Origin: a virus
IMG/VR virus record: IMGVR_UViG_3300021197_001743
Span: 56,039 to 120,038 of that record
Direction: 5' to 3' (one strand)
DNA: 64,000 nt
Under the pieces are notes generated by a model. It did no database searches, was not told the DNA's origin, and saw only the letters and a program-made list of their open reading frames with translations. Shown here one piece after another: positions 26,951 to 34,106 of the stretch; the stretch's first letter is position 1, and each line of letters begins with the position of its first letter. The position numbers and the translations under genes are program-made.

Positions 26951-28159
26951 ATGCCGAAATTTAAAGGAAAAAACTCAATAAGATCTGCTTTTCGTTTAGG
27001 AAGAGAAAGAGCGAAATACAATCTCGAGGCATTCCCAGAGAACGATGGGCTTGGCCGTGAACAGATTGTCGACTTTAACTTTGCTGAGCGTTCGTTATAT
27101 GGAAAGGTCGATCGTCAATTAAATCCAGTAATACCAAATGAAGACTTTATCGTTCCAATAATCTCTGGAGACGGATCCAACAACACTGTATTGGCAATGA
27201 ATTTCGTGGCAGACCAATTTCGAGACTTAGAGAAACATTTTGTAAGAGCATGTCAACTTGGTCTCATAACTACAGACGATCCAGTTTTATCAACCCTTGT
27301 TGCAAAGAGAGGGTACGTAAACCCTAAACAAAGTTATTTAAATTATGTACAAAACGTGATGTCGACCTACACAAACGAATTTTTAAAGCCAAAAGCATCA
27401 CAAATCAATAGCTTTGATGATTTTCTTAATGCATTTCCGGATTTCATGCTGAACATGAGGGATATTTTTCCCGTTACCTATTCTGGTTTTCAAAGATCAA
27501 GTCAAAGTTCCATTTTTTCCTCCGGTTTAGCGATTGACGTTGCTGGTATTCCGTTTGACGACGACGAAAAGAAGCAAAACCTTCTCTTTGATAGCCCAGC
27601 GTTTCAATATTATATCAATCTAGCAAAACAATATGGGTTTTCAGTTAACAAACGAAATCCCGGTGTTTTAATTTCAGACGTTGCAAGTCCAGTTACTCTA
27701 TTATACCGCAGAAAGTATGCATTGTCAAGCGTTAATTCAATTTTTTCTTTACAATATTCAAAAACTCTTCATGAAGATATCAGTTTGTTATCTAAACTCC
27801 TGTCGGACTGGTATAATTCTTTCATTGCCAAGAGTCCATTCATAAGAACTTTTGATGTCTGCTCAGGTAAAACTATTACAAGTGTACAAATAAAAAAAGG
27901 TATTAATAATATAAATAATAATAATATAATTAATAATAATATAATATATTTATATATAAACATTAGAAATATAGAAGAAAGAGAATCTTATACAAATATA
28001 GAAATAGATAATATATATTTAAATGCAATTAGGTTAAAGAAAATATCAGAAGATAGCATGCTCCAATATATCGACGATCAATTCAAAGCAAAGTACAATT
28101 TGCAAGATGGAACACTAACTTATTACAAAAAAAAGAATGAAAAAAGACTTGACAACTGA
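26951..28159 (+). CDS. baseplate-region structural protein with low-complexity insertion
   Basis: 402 residues, family not recognised. The first 300 residues look like an ordinary folded phage structural protein, rich in Asp/Phe/Ser (ADQFRDLEKHFVRACQLG; SFDDFLNAFPDFMLNMRDIFP). From about residue 316 a run of Asn/Ile (GINNINNNNIINNNII) encoded by pure A/T DNA interrupts it, followed by an Asn/Ile/Tyr/Glu-rich stretch to about residue 360, before apparently normal sequence resumes. It starts one base after the large hub gene ends and is the last gene of the virion block. Function inferred from position only. Confidence 0.65.
   Translation: MPKFKGKNSIRSAFRLGRERAKYNLEAFPENDGLGREQIVDFNFAERSLYGKVDRQLNPVIPNEDFIVPIISGDGSNNTVLAMNFVADQFRDLEKHFVRACQLGLITTDDPVLSTLVAKRGYVNPKQSYLNYVQNVMSTYTNEFLKPKASQINSFDDFLNAFPDFMLNMRDIFPVTYSGFQRSSQSSIFSSGLAIDVAGIPFDDDEKKQNLLFDSPAFQYYINLAKQYGFSVNKRNPGVLISDVASPVTLLYRRKYALSSVNSIFSLQYSKTLHEDISLLSKLLSDWYNSFIAKSPFIRTFDVCSGKTITSVQIKKGINNINNNNIINNNIIYLYINIRNIEERESYTNIEIDNIYLNAIRLKKISEDSMLQYIDDQFKAKYNLQDGTLTYYKKKNEKRLDN
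27901..27960. repeat. 60-base uninterrupted A/T tract within a coding region
   Basis: Positions 27901-27960 contain no G or C. The stretch is made of TAATAA/ATAAT-type repeats and stays in frame, encoding Asn and Ile runs. It lies about 190 bases upstream of the promoter for the DNA polymerase gene, at the junction of late and early blocks. It may be a slippage-expanded repeat, and could also serve as an easily melted element; neither is shown. Confidence 0.8.
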
Positions 28160-28177
28160 CCCTTAACAGGCTATATT
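28149..28177 (+). promoter_or_regulatory. sigma70-type promoter, polA-like gene
   Basis: TTGACA (28149-28154), 17 bp, TATATT (28172-28177), in the gcTATATTATA context. It overlaps the end of the upstream structural gene and drives the polymerase gene 30 bases on. First of twelve matching promoters. Confidence 0.85.
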
Positions 28178-28206
28178 ATAAAAGACGACGACATATTGGA
28201 GGACAA

Positions 28207-29400
28207 ATGATATTTCAAGTCTTAGACGACAAGAAAGATTGCAGAGGCATATATACAAATGGAAATTTTATTTATGATAGAATTCCCAAATCAGCCAACA
28301 GAACTTGGGCTTACTCAGACCACATTTCAGACCGCTTCATTGAATACGGTTATTTGTGGTCCGAAGGCAAATCCATTCAAGAAATATGCCCAGAACATCT
28401 TAAATTGCGATTAACTACACACGAAAATAGAATGAAAGGGCACTTTAAATCTTTTCATACGGCAAAAATCAACTTTGAAGACATCTGCTTTTATGAGTTG
28501 GTACCAGACAAACAATTACGACACTACTTTGAAATTAAAAATGAAGTATGTGAGTGGGTTTTTGAAAATTACCCAAAACCAAGGAATTATTCTTTTCTAC
28601 ATGATTCATACATAACAATTCAGCAAATAGCGAAAAATCCAGTTAATTTAAATTTGCATAAACTATATAGCTTTGCTAAAGAAGATTTGAAAGCCAAAAG
28701 TCTTTTAAGGTGGACCAAGGAGAACCCTCGTCATACTGTGAATTATGACCTTTTCGGAAGCATCACCGGTAGAATTACTACTAAAACAGGAAGTTTTCCG
28801 ATAATGAACCTTAAGAAAGAGATAAGATCAATATTAAAACCAAACCTAGACTGCTTCCTTGAGCTTGACTTCAATGCAGCAGAAATAAGAACAATGATTT
28901 CCCTAATGGGACAACAACAACCACAGGAGGATATTCATGAGTGGAACATCAAAAACATATTTAAAGAAGATATCAGCAGAGCACAAGCAAAACAAAAATT
29001 CTTTGCATGGCTCTATAACTCGGAAAACAAAACTATCAATTCTGAACTCTATAGCAAAGACATTCTCGTCGAAAAGTTTTACAAAGAAGGGCAAATACGG
29101 ACCCCGTTTGGCAGGAGGACAGTATGCGATAGATTTCACGCCCTCAACTACCTGTTGCAATCCGCTTCCTCCGACAATTGTATGGACCGAGTCAACAAAA
29201 TTGAAAGATTCTTAAGAGACAGGAGAAGTTATGTCGCCTTTACTATACACGATTGTGTTATTATTGACCTTCATCGGGACGATCGCTCTCTTATTCCACA
29301 ATTGAAGGAGATCTTTGAGGACACTAAATTGGGACAATTCCCTTCTTCTTGCCACCTAGGTAAAGATTTTGGAAGCATGAGAGAGTTTAAATGGAACTAA
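28207..29400 (+). CDS. minimal family A DNA polymerase
   Basis: 397 residues, much shorter than PolI (928) or T7 polymerase (704). Polymerase landmarks are all visible: SITGRIT (185-191); motif A DFNAAEIR with D221; motif B R258-K262-F266-Y270 at the canonical spacing, with Asn where the usual Gly follows; the Q of NYLLQSASSD (about 318); and motif C IHDC with H348-D349. The Glu that usually follows HD is Cys here. The 170-residue N-terminus shows no 3'-5' exonuclease carboxylate motifs, so the protein is a palm-fingers unit without proofreading. A separate flap nuclease is encoded at 37027 and a DnaE at 57319. Likely role: gap filling or lagging-strand maturation. An ATG with ggagga is used. 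Confidence 0.85.
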   Translation: MIFQVLDDKKDCRGIYTNGNFIYDRIPKSANRTWAYSDHISDRFIEYGYLWSEGKSIQEICPEHLKLRLTTHENRMKGHFKSFHTAKINFEDICFYELVPDKQLRHYFEIKNEVCEWVFENYPKPRNYSFLHDSYITIQQIAKNPVNLNLHKLYSFAKEDLKAKSLLRWTKENPRHTVNYDLFGSITGRITTKTGSFPIMNLKKEIRSILKPNLDCFLELDFNAAEIRTMISLMGQQQPQEDIHEWNIKNIFKEDISRAQAKQKFFAWLYNSENKTINSELYSKDILVEKFYKEGQIRTPFGRRTVCDRFHALNYLLQSASSDNCMDRVNKIERFLRDRRSYVAFTIHDCVIIDLHRDDRSLIPQLKEIFEDTKLGQFPSSCHLGKDFGSMREFKWN

Positions 29401-29609
29401 AGTATGGCGATCTAATCATCACTCTCCCAAAAGTTGAAAAAATAAAAGCAATTTTAACACAACTAACTGGAGGAATGATTGGTGTCGTCGTTGAAGCGAG
29501 CGCGGAATTTGATAAGATAAAAGTTTATGGCATCCTAATCGATGGAGAAATTTTTTATCTATTTGAAGATGAAATAGAAAAATTGGAGGACGACGATGAA
29601 GATCGGTGA
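29391..29609 (+). CDS. small GDLI-type beta-barrel-like protein
   Basis: 72 residues, overlapping the polymerase gene by 10 bases. It starts MELKYGDLIITLP and continues with alternating hydrophobic strands (GMIGVVVEAS; KIKVYGILIDGEIFYLF) and an acidic end. The GDLI/GDLV opening followed by G-I/V-I/V strands recurs in three other small genes (29596, 50987, 51201), suggesting a family of SH3-like small barrels. Function unknown. Confidence 0.65.
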   Translation: MELKYGDLIITLPKVEKIKAILTQLTGGMIGVVVEASAEFDKIKVYGILIDGEIFYLFEDEIEKLEDDDEDR

Positions 29610-29793
29610 TTTAGTTATAACAAAGCCATGTTCTTGGTTTTATGGCTCAGAGGACAAAGCCAAAAGGATTGGGATCATATTAGAAATTTTCGAAGCACCA
29701 GCTCTTGGATATGTAGCCAACTGTTGGTTTGAGCATCTCGGCTATTTTCAAATAAACGTTGAAGGCATTGAATTATTGGAGGAAGAATGTTAA
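29596..29793 (+). CDS. small GDLV-type beta-barrel-like protein
   Basis: 65 residues, overlapping both neighbours. It opens MKIGDLVITKP and continues with RIGIILEIFEAP and YFQINVEGIELL. It is a paralogue in pattern of the preceding gene and of those at 50987 and 51201. The ATG follows a ttggagga site. Function unknown. Confidence 0.65.
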   Translation: MKIGDLVITKPCSWFYGSEDKAKRIGIILEIFEAPALGYVANCWFEHLGYFQINVEGIELLEEEC

Positions 29794-30602
29794 TTATTGG
29801 TTTAGGACAAGCAGGATGTAATATCGCAAAGTTATTCGAACAACATGAACAATACCATGTTGAGTTGCTAGATGAAGGAAAAGGAATTAAAAAACAAAAA
29901 ACAGTCGAAGGTTATGATACAATTAATTATAAACCTCGCAAGAAAGGCATCAAATCGGCCACTGACGGCATTCTGTTCGTTTGTGGGAGTGGTAAGATAG
30001 CCGGAGCCACACTGCGTGTTCTAGAGGGTCTCAAGCACGTTAAAATGCAAGTTGTTTATGTTATTCCGGACCTCGAGTACTCTTCTCTCAAGGAACAGTT
30101 GAGACATCGAGTGCATTATAACGTCTTACAGCAATATGCTCGCTCTGGAATGGTCGAGGAACTAATGCTAATAGATAATAAGATATTAATTAATATAGTG
30201 GGTCATGGTACAATATATGATTATTATAAGAAAGTAAATCATTACATATATACTGCAATTCACACATTAAACTATTGCAATAATGTGAAAGCAGAATTTG
30301 GAGTCCTTCATACTCCTAGAGAAATCAGCAGGATAACAACTCTCGGCTATGGGCTACTAGAAAAAAATGAAGAAAAGTTGTTCTTTTCACTTGACAACAT
30401 AACTGAGACGAGTTATATTATAAGTATAAATGAAGATGATCTGGTTAATGATATTTCTGTTTTGCCTAATGTGAAAGCAATGGCGAAAGAGTGTAAAGAC
30501 TTAGGAAGAGAAACTTCATTTGCTATTTGGGCAACAGAAGAAGCCGAGAGTTACTACTATACCAAATATTATACACACGTTATACAACAGGAGAACGAAT
30601 GA
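29787..30602 (+). CDS. divergent tubulin/FtsZ-superfamily protein
   Basis: 271 residues. The N-terminus LIIGLGQAGCNIAKLF (2-17) matches the first nucleotide-binding loop of tubulins and FtsZ (compare GQxGNQI). ATDGILFVCGSGKIAGATLRVLEGL (58-82, in part) aligns with the region carrying the signature GGGTGTG loop, here reduced to CGSGKIAG. QYARSGMVEELMLIDNKIL (116-134 region) aligns with the FtsZ segment ending IPNDKLL. IYTAIHTLN...EISRITTLGYGLL (154-191) aligns with the H7/T7 region, but the catalytic NxDxxD is replaced by VLHTPRE. Length is below PhuZ (about 315) and TubZ (about 420). So the fold is probable, while GTP hydrolysis is doubtful. Phage tubulins position DNA or capsids; that role is inference. 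A ggagga site supports the ATG. Confidence 0.65.
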   Translation: MLIIGLGQAGCNIAKLFEQHEQYHVELLDEGKGIKKQKTVEGYDTINYKPRKKGIKSATDGILFVCGSGKIAGATLRVLEGLKHVKMQVVYVIPDLEYSSLKEQLRHRVHYNVLQQYARSGMVEELMLIDNKILINIVGHGTIYDYYKKVNHYIYTAIHTLNYCNNVKAEFGVLHTPREISRITTLGYGLLEKNEEKLFFSLDNITETSYIISINEDDLVNDISVLPNVKAMAKECKDLGRETSFAIWATEEAESYYYTKYYTHVIQQENE

Positions 30603-30697
30603 AATTAAATTATAAAATAAGATCCGCCTTTAAGGATTCTCGAAATAGTAAGAAATCTTCAAAAAAGATTAAGAAAATACTTGACAAGATAACCTAG
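30599..30697 (+). CDS. 32-residue Lys-rich peptide
   Basis: Starts within the tubulin-like stop codon (ATGA) with AGGAG 5 bases upstream. 32 residues, very basic (RNSKKSSKKIKKILDKIT at the end). The -35 box of the next promoter lies inside its last codons. Good initiation signals suggest it is translated; function unknown, possibly nucleic-acid binding. Confidence 0.5.
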   Translation: MKLNYKIRSAFKDSRNSKKSSKKIKKILDKIT

Positions 30698-30709
30698 ACA
30701 GGTTATATT
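30681..30709 (+). promoter_or_regulatory. sigma70-type promoter, tiny lipoprotein gene
   Basis: TTGACA (30681-30686), 17 bp, TATATT (30704-30709) in the ggTTATATTATA context. Confidence 0.85.
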
Positions 30710-30738
30710 ATATACATAATAAGAAAAAAGGAGAAATA

Positions 30739-30831
30739 ATGCTAACACTTATGCTAACAATTCTAATTGGCTGTGGTGAAAAGGCGGATGATACCGCTGA
30801 TTCTGCAACTATTATCGAACCAACTGAATAA
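30739..30831 (+). CDS. 30-residue lipoprotein-like peptide
   Basis: MLTLMLTILIGCGEKADD... A hydrophobic stretch of ten residues ends in the lipobox LIGC, followed by an acidic Ala/Asp/Thr tail. The signal is far shorter than a typical one and has no basic n-region, yet the lipobox is convincing and aaaggag precedes the ATG. It has its own strong promoter upstream and another downstream. Similar very short lipoprotein starts occur at 49736. Possibly a membrane-targeted exclusion or host-takeover peptide; this is inference. Confidence 0.55.
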   Translation: MLTLMLTILIGCGEKADDTADSATIIEPTE

Positions 30832-30846
30832 ACTTTAAGAAAAAAC

Positions 30847-30875
30847 TTGACACGGTTTAAAAAATGTGTTATAAT
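30847..30875 (+). promoter_or_regulatory. sigma70-type promoter, single-strand-binding protein gene
   Basis: TTGACA (30847-30852), 17 bp, TATAAT (30870-30875): a perfect consensus promoter. The roughly 90-base leader before the ssb-like gene contains AAGGT and ACCTT repeats that could form a stem; T4 gene 32 is autoregulated through its leader, so structure here deserves attention. Confidence 0.9.
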
Positions 30876-30973
30876 ATAAGTATGAGTTGATTTATACAAC
30901 TTAAAATAAACTGGGAGTAAGGTTGAAACCCTGCTCACCTTAAACAATAGCAAAAAAAATCATAGGAGATCAA

Positions 30974-31741
30974 ATGGCTATAAATATAGAAGCGATGCGT
31001 GCCAAACTTAATGCATCTAAAAACGGCAACAAAGGTCAATCAAACAGTACGAAATGGCGACCAACTCAAGGAGACCAAACCATTCGTATCCTTCCTACAG
31101 CGGACGGAGACCCCTTTAAGGAGTTCCACTTCCATTATAATGTAGGCAAAAACCCCGGGATTATGTGCCCCAAACGAAATCATGGAGAAGACTGTCCAAT
31201 TTGTGAATTTGCGTCTAAATGTTGGCGTGAAGGAGTAGAGAACGACGATAGTACGCTTAAAAATGAAGCAAAGAAGCTTTTTAGTCGTAAGCGCTATTAC
31301 TCTCCAATTATCGTTCGCGGCAAGGAAACCGAGGGTGTAAAAGTTTGGTCTTATGGGAAGACCGCGTATGAAACCTTGCTGGGTTATGTCCTCGACCCTG
31401 ACTATGGTGATATCACAGACCCTGACGTGGGCACTGATATTGTTCTCAATTATGACGTACCGGGAACTCCGGGGTCCTTCCCTAAGACCACCCTTAAACC
31501 TCGACGACGACCGAGTGTTCTTTGCGACGATGCAGTAGCAGATTGCGATACATTAATTCAATCGATCCCAGATATTGGAAGCTTATTCGATAGAAAGACA
31601 ACAGAAGATGTTCAAGCATACCTTGACGATTTTCTCTCTGGCGACTCTTCTTCGGAAAGCAGATCTACTGAAACAACTAAATATGCAAAAAACAACACTA
31701 ATGTCGATGAGGAATTTCAAAAATTCATGAATAACGATTAG
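30974..31741 (+). CDS. single-stranded DNA-binding protein (gp32-like)
   Basis: 255 residues (T4 gp32 is 301). N-terminus basic and polar, then KWRPTQGDQTIRILPTADGDPFKEFHFHYN (in part) opening the OB-fold core. A zinc site of the gp32 type follows: C-P-K-R-N-H...C-P-I-C (about residues 75-90). The RKRYYSPIIVRG block (about 106-117) and the acidic, Ser-rich C-terminal tail (DDFLSGDSSSESR... FQKFMNND) are likewise typical, the tail recruiting replication partners. It coats ssDNA for replication and recombination with the UvsX, helicase and polymerase encoded nearby. Strong own promoter; terminator follows. Confidence 0.9.
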   Translation: MAINIEAMRAKLNASKNGNKGQSNSTKWRPTQGDQTIRILPTADGDPFKEFHFHYNVGKNPGIMCPKRNHGEDCPICEFASKCWREGVENDDSTLKNEAKKLFSRKRYYSPIIVRGKETEGVKVWSYGKTAYETLLGYVLDPDYGDITDPDVGTDIVLNYDVPGTPGSFPKTTLKPRRRPSVLCDDAVADCDTLIQSIPDIGSLFDRKTTEDVQAYLDDFLSGDSSSESRSTETTKYAKNNTNVDEEFQKFMNND

Positions 31742-31795
31742 TCCTCCTGTGTTAATAGACCGATAAGCCATTGCGTAAGGTCTTATGAAAGGCTC

Positions 31796-31830
31796 CCCGT
31801 CTGCCTAGAAAGACGGGATCTTTATTCTTT
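31796..31830 (+). terminator. terminator after the single-strand-binding protein gene
   Basis: CCCGTCT (31796-31802) pairs with AGACGGG (31811-31817) around an 8-base loop, followed by ATCTTTATTCTTT. Confidence 0.85.
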
Positions 31831-31847
31831 ATAAAAAATTAATTTTA

Positions 31848-31890
31848 GGCTATTCTTATTAGCCGCCAACACCCGTTCTTATCGGGTTTA
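31848..31890 (+). other. two small stem-loops before the ParB-fold gene
   Basis: GGCTA and TAGCC (near 31848-31864) and ACCCG and CGGGT (31871-31887) can form two short stems. The second is followed by TTTAAAAATG rather than a clean T-run. They lie 30-70 bases before the next start codon and may be processing or weak termination signals. Confidence 0.4.
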
Positions 31891-31921
31891 AAAATGAAAA
31901 AACAACAAGGAGTTTTTTATT

Positions 31922-33067
31922 ATGTCTATTAGACCACAGTACACTGCGAAAGTCTCACATCAGTATAAACAAGAGACCCAACACCGTAAGGTTAGATATT
32001 CGGTTGAAGAAAACCTTTTAGCATACCCAGACATTCTAAATGTATTTTTGGAGTGGAGACTAAAGCAATCGGTGAGATCTATTGCCACATTCGAAAGCGT
32101 GATGCATGAAGACTATCAATTCCCTCTTTTCGATATAAGAACAGCGGAAATCAGAGAAGATTGGGGCCAAAGAAACCCTCTTCTGGAGTCCGGCAGGCAA
32201 GCAAAAATTCTTGGTATGGCTAAGACTTTCAACATTAAATTGATTGAACCCATCAGCGTTGATTATATTGTAGACGAAGATGCTTTTATAATTAGAGATG
32301 GCGGTGGTAGAGCCCACGCAGCATTTATGAATGGTATTTATAAAATACCAGCGATTGTTAGAATCATTTCCTCAGCAGAAGAAAGTCGTGAACTGTTTGT
32401 TACACAAGATAAAAATGCTGCATCAATTTCCGGTTATGATAAATTCCTCCAGTATCTTGCTGATCCTACTAGCAATTATCACAACAAGTCTTGTGATACT
32501 TTTGCTATCTCGAGATCTTCCGGCATTTGCTTGCATCATAGCCAAAAATCTAAGAGCAATCCTTTAGTAGAAGGAATTGGAACACTACAGAGAATAATTA
32601 ACAGCTGTGGTGGCGACCAGAAAGGTACGAAATGGGGGAAGAAATCTGCTCCTAATTTAGTTAAGTCTATTGATATACTTAAAAATTGTTTTCCTAACAA
32701 TGATGAGTTTCCTGTGTCCGTCTTGTATGCTCTAACAGCTTTTGTTGAAGTTTCCAAACACAGAATTCCATCAGGTGAGAAAGGGTTAAATCGCTTGATC
32801 GATTTTGTTAATTTGGTTAAGGCTTCTTCTGCCGAACTTGAAGATATTAACAATTGGGTTCGAGTTCTGAAGTTTGACTCTTCTAATCATTATGATACTT
32901 ATGGAGCATCCGCTCTGATGAAAAAATGGAATGAAGTATTCAAGAATGCTAATAAAGGACGAAAGCCTGCAGATTTTTATTCTTTTGTTAAGTGGGATGA
33001 TTGGGAAATAGAGAGCGCTAGTAATAAGATTTTCTCGTTTGCTAGAGATCCTTCTCTTTATTCATAA
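31922..33067 (+). CDS. ParB/sulfiredoxin-fold protein
   Basis: 381 residues. The region PISVDYIVDEDAFIIRDGGGRAHAAFMNGIYKIPAIVRII (about residues 110-150; key elements DGGGRAHAAF and IPAIVR) matches the ParB-N/Srx-like fold, in which a DGxHRxxA-type loop binds nucleotide. The C-terminal 200 residues are helical and unassigned. Proteins with this fold include DNA-binding partition factors and CTP/ATP-dependent enzymes; which applies here is unknown. It lies between the ssb-like and AlaRS-like genes. An aaggag site supports the ATG. Confidence 0.6.
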   Translation: MSIRPQYTAKVSHQYKQETQHRKVRYSVEENLLAYPDILNVFLEWRLKQSVRSIATFESVMHEDYQFPLFDIRTAEIREDWGQRNPLLESGRQAKILGMAKTFNIKLIEPISVDYIVDEDAFIIRDGGGRAHAAFMNGIYKIPAIVRIISSAEESRELFVTQDKNAASISGYDKFLQYLADPTSNYHNKSCDTFAISRSSGICLHHSQKSKSNPLVEGIGTLQRIINSCGGDQKGTKWGKKSAPNLVKSIDILKNCFPNNDEFPVSVLYALTAFVEVSKHRIPSGEKGLNRLIDFVNLVKASSAELEDINNWVRVLKFDSSNHYDTYGASALMKKWNEVFKNANKGRKPADFYSFVKWDDWEIESASNKIFSFARDPSLYS

Positions 33068-33101
33068 AATTTAAATACCGCAGGGAGGCACGGGTTTACA
33101 G

Positions 33102-33998
33102 GTGCCTCACGTTATAGAACCGAGTGAGCAACAAATGAAGAACATAGTTGAAATATATAGCAAGTTTTGCAGAGACAAAGGAATAAAGTATCAGTTGGAC
33201 GATACTGTTTGTCCGTATGATAACACAACTCTCTTTTGCCCAGCAGGCATGCAACAGTTTAAAAAGAAGTTCAACTCGGAAGAAACGGGAACAGTCGCAA
33301 ATGTTCAATCTTGTATTAGAATGAACGACTTGGAAGAAATTGGTGATGGTACTCATTATCTTTATTTTGATATGATTGGGCTGTTCTCGTTTCGCTCTAT
33401 GTCCGTCCAGCAAGCAGTTGACTTCTGGATGGAATTCCTTGAAGATATTCTAGAGATAAAAGTCGACTACATAACAATACACCCAGACAAGCTCGAAGAG
33501 TGGAAAAGTCTTTATGATAACTACGATGTGGAGATCAGAGAAGATGAAGAGTGTAAATGGACAGACGGACAGATCGGAGGATACTGCACTGAGTTCTATA
33601 AGGATGACGTGGAGATTGGAAACATTGTCAATCCATTGGGCAATTGTATCGATGTTGGCTTCGGCTTACAAAGACTAAATATGTTTGTGAATGGAAGAAA
33701 CGAAGAGACCAAAGAAGAAATACTTGTTCTAACTTGTGAAAAGCTTTTATACTCTGGCTACTATCCAAGCAACAAGGAACAAGGGTATGTGTTCAGGAAA
33801 CTGTTGAGAGAGCTTTATAGAATTCAATCAACTTGGGATAACGAACACTATCAGAAAGAGAAAGAGCGCCAAGACAAAGTAATTAAGCGCTATAACAAAG
33901 ACAAAAATAAGGCCAAATATCAGGGTAAATCAAAAGAGTGGTGGTTCGACACCATGGGAGTTGATATTGACTTTATCGAGAGTATAGAAAATAAATAA
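33102..33998 (+). CDS. free-standing alanyl-tRNA synthetase-like catalytic domain
   Basis: 298 residues beginning at GTG (GGGAGG lies about 12 bases upstream). The order of landmarks is that of AlaRS: an N-terminal IVEIYSKFCRDKGIKY helix; LFCPAGMQQFK (44-54; AlaRS has LFTNAGMNQFK); motif 2 VQSCIRMNDLEEIG (68-81) with R73; HYLYFDMIGLFSF (85-97; compare HHTFFEMLGNFSFG); DGQIGGYCTEFY (155-166; compare GPCGPCSEIYYD); and motif 3 DVGFGLQRL (184-192) with R191. So the class II aminoacyl-adenylate site appears intact. It lacks most of the tRNA-recognition region, the editing domain and C-Ala (full AlaRS is about 875). The last 80 residues are basic and helical. It could make Ala-AMP, charge an RNA, or modify another molecule. 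Confidence 0.85.
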   Translation: MPHVIEPSEQQMKNIVEIYSKFCRDKGIKYQLDDTVCPYDNTTLFCPAGMQQFKKKFNSEETGTVANVQSCIRMNDLEEIGDGTHYLYFDMIGLFSFRSMSVQQAVDFWMEFLEDILEIKVDYITIHPDKLEEWKSLYDNYDVEIREDEECKWTDGQIGGYCTEFYKDDVEIGNIVNPLGNCIDVGFGLQRLNMFVNGRNEETKEEILVLTCEKLLYSGYYPSNKEQGYVFRKLLRELYRIQSTWDNEHYQKEKERQDKVIKRYNKDKNKAKYQGKSKEWWFDTMGVDIDFIESIENK

Positions 33999-34007
33999 GG
34001 AGCAAGT

Positions 34008-34082
34008 ATGCATAACTACTTTTACATAGACCCAGATGATGATTATGACGATGATGACTGGGATTACGGCTACGATTTATAA
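34008..34082 (+). CDS. 24-residue acidic/aromatic peptide
   Basis: Starts 9 bases after the AlaRS-like stop with aaggagc just upstream. Of 24 residues, 12 are Asp and 7 are aromatic (Tyr, Phe or Trp). Such a composition could mimic DNA or serve as a modification substrate. Too short for family detection, but the initiation site is good and the gap is otherwise empty. Confidence 0.45.
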   Translation: MHNYFYIDPDDDYDDDDWDYGYDL

Positions 34083-34106
34083 ACAGTACTTAACAAGGAG
34101 GTGCCT

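Noticed and set aside
27890-28030. Intron or intein interrupting the baseplate-region gene
   Set aside because: The frame stays open, there is no intron core or splicing motif, and the insert is short and low-complexity.
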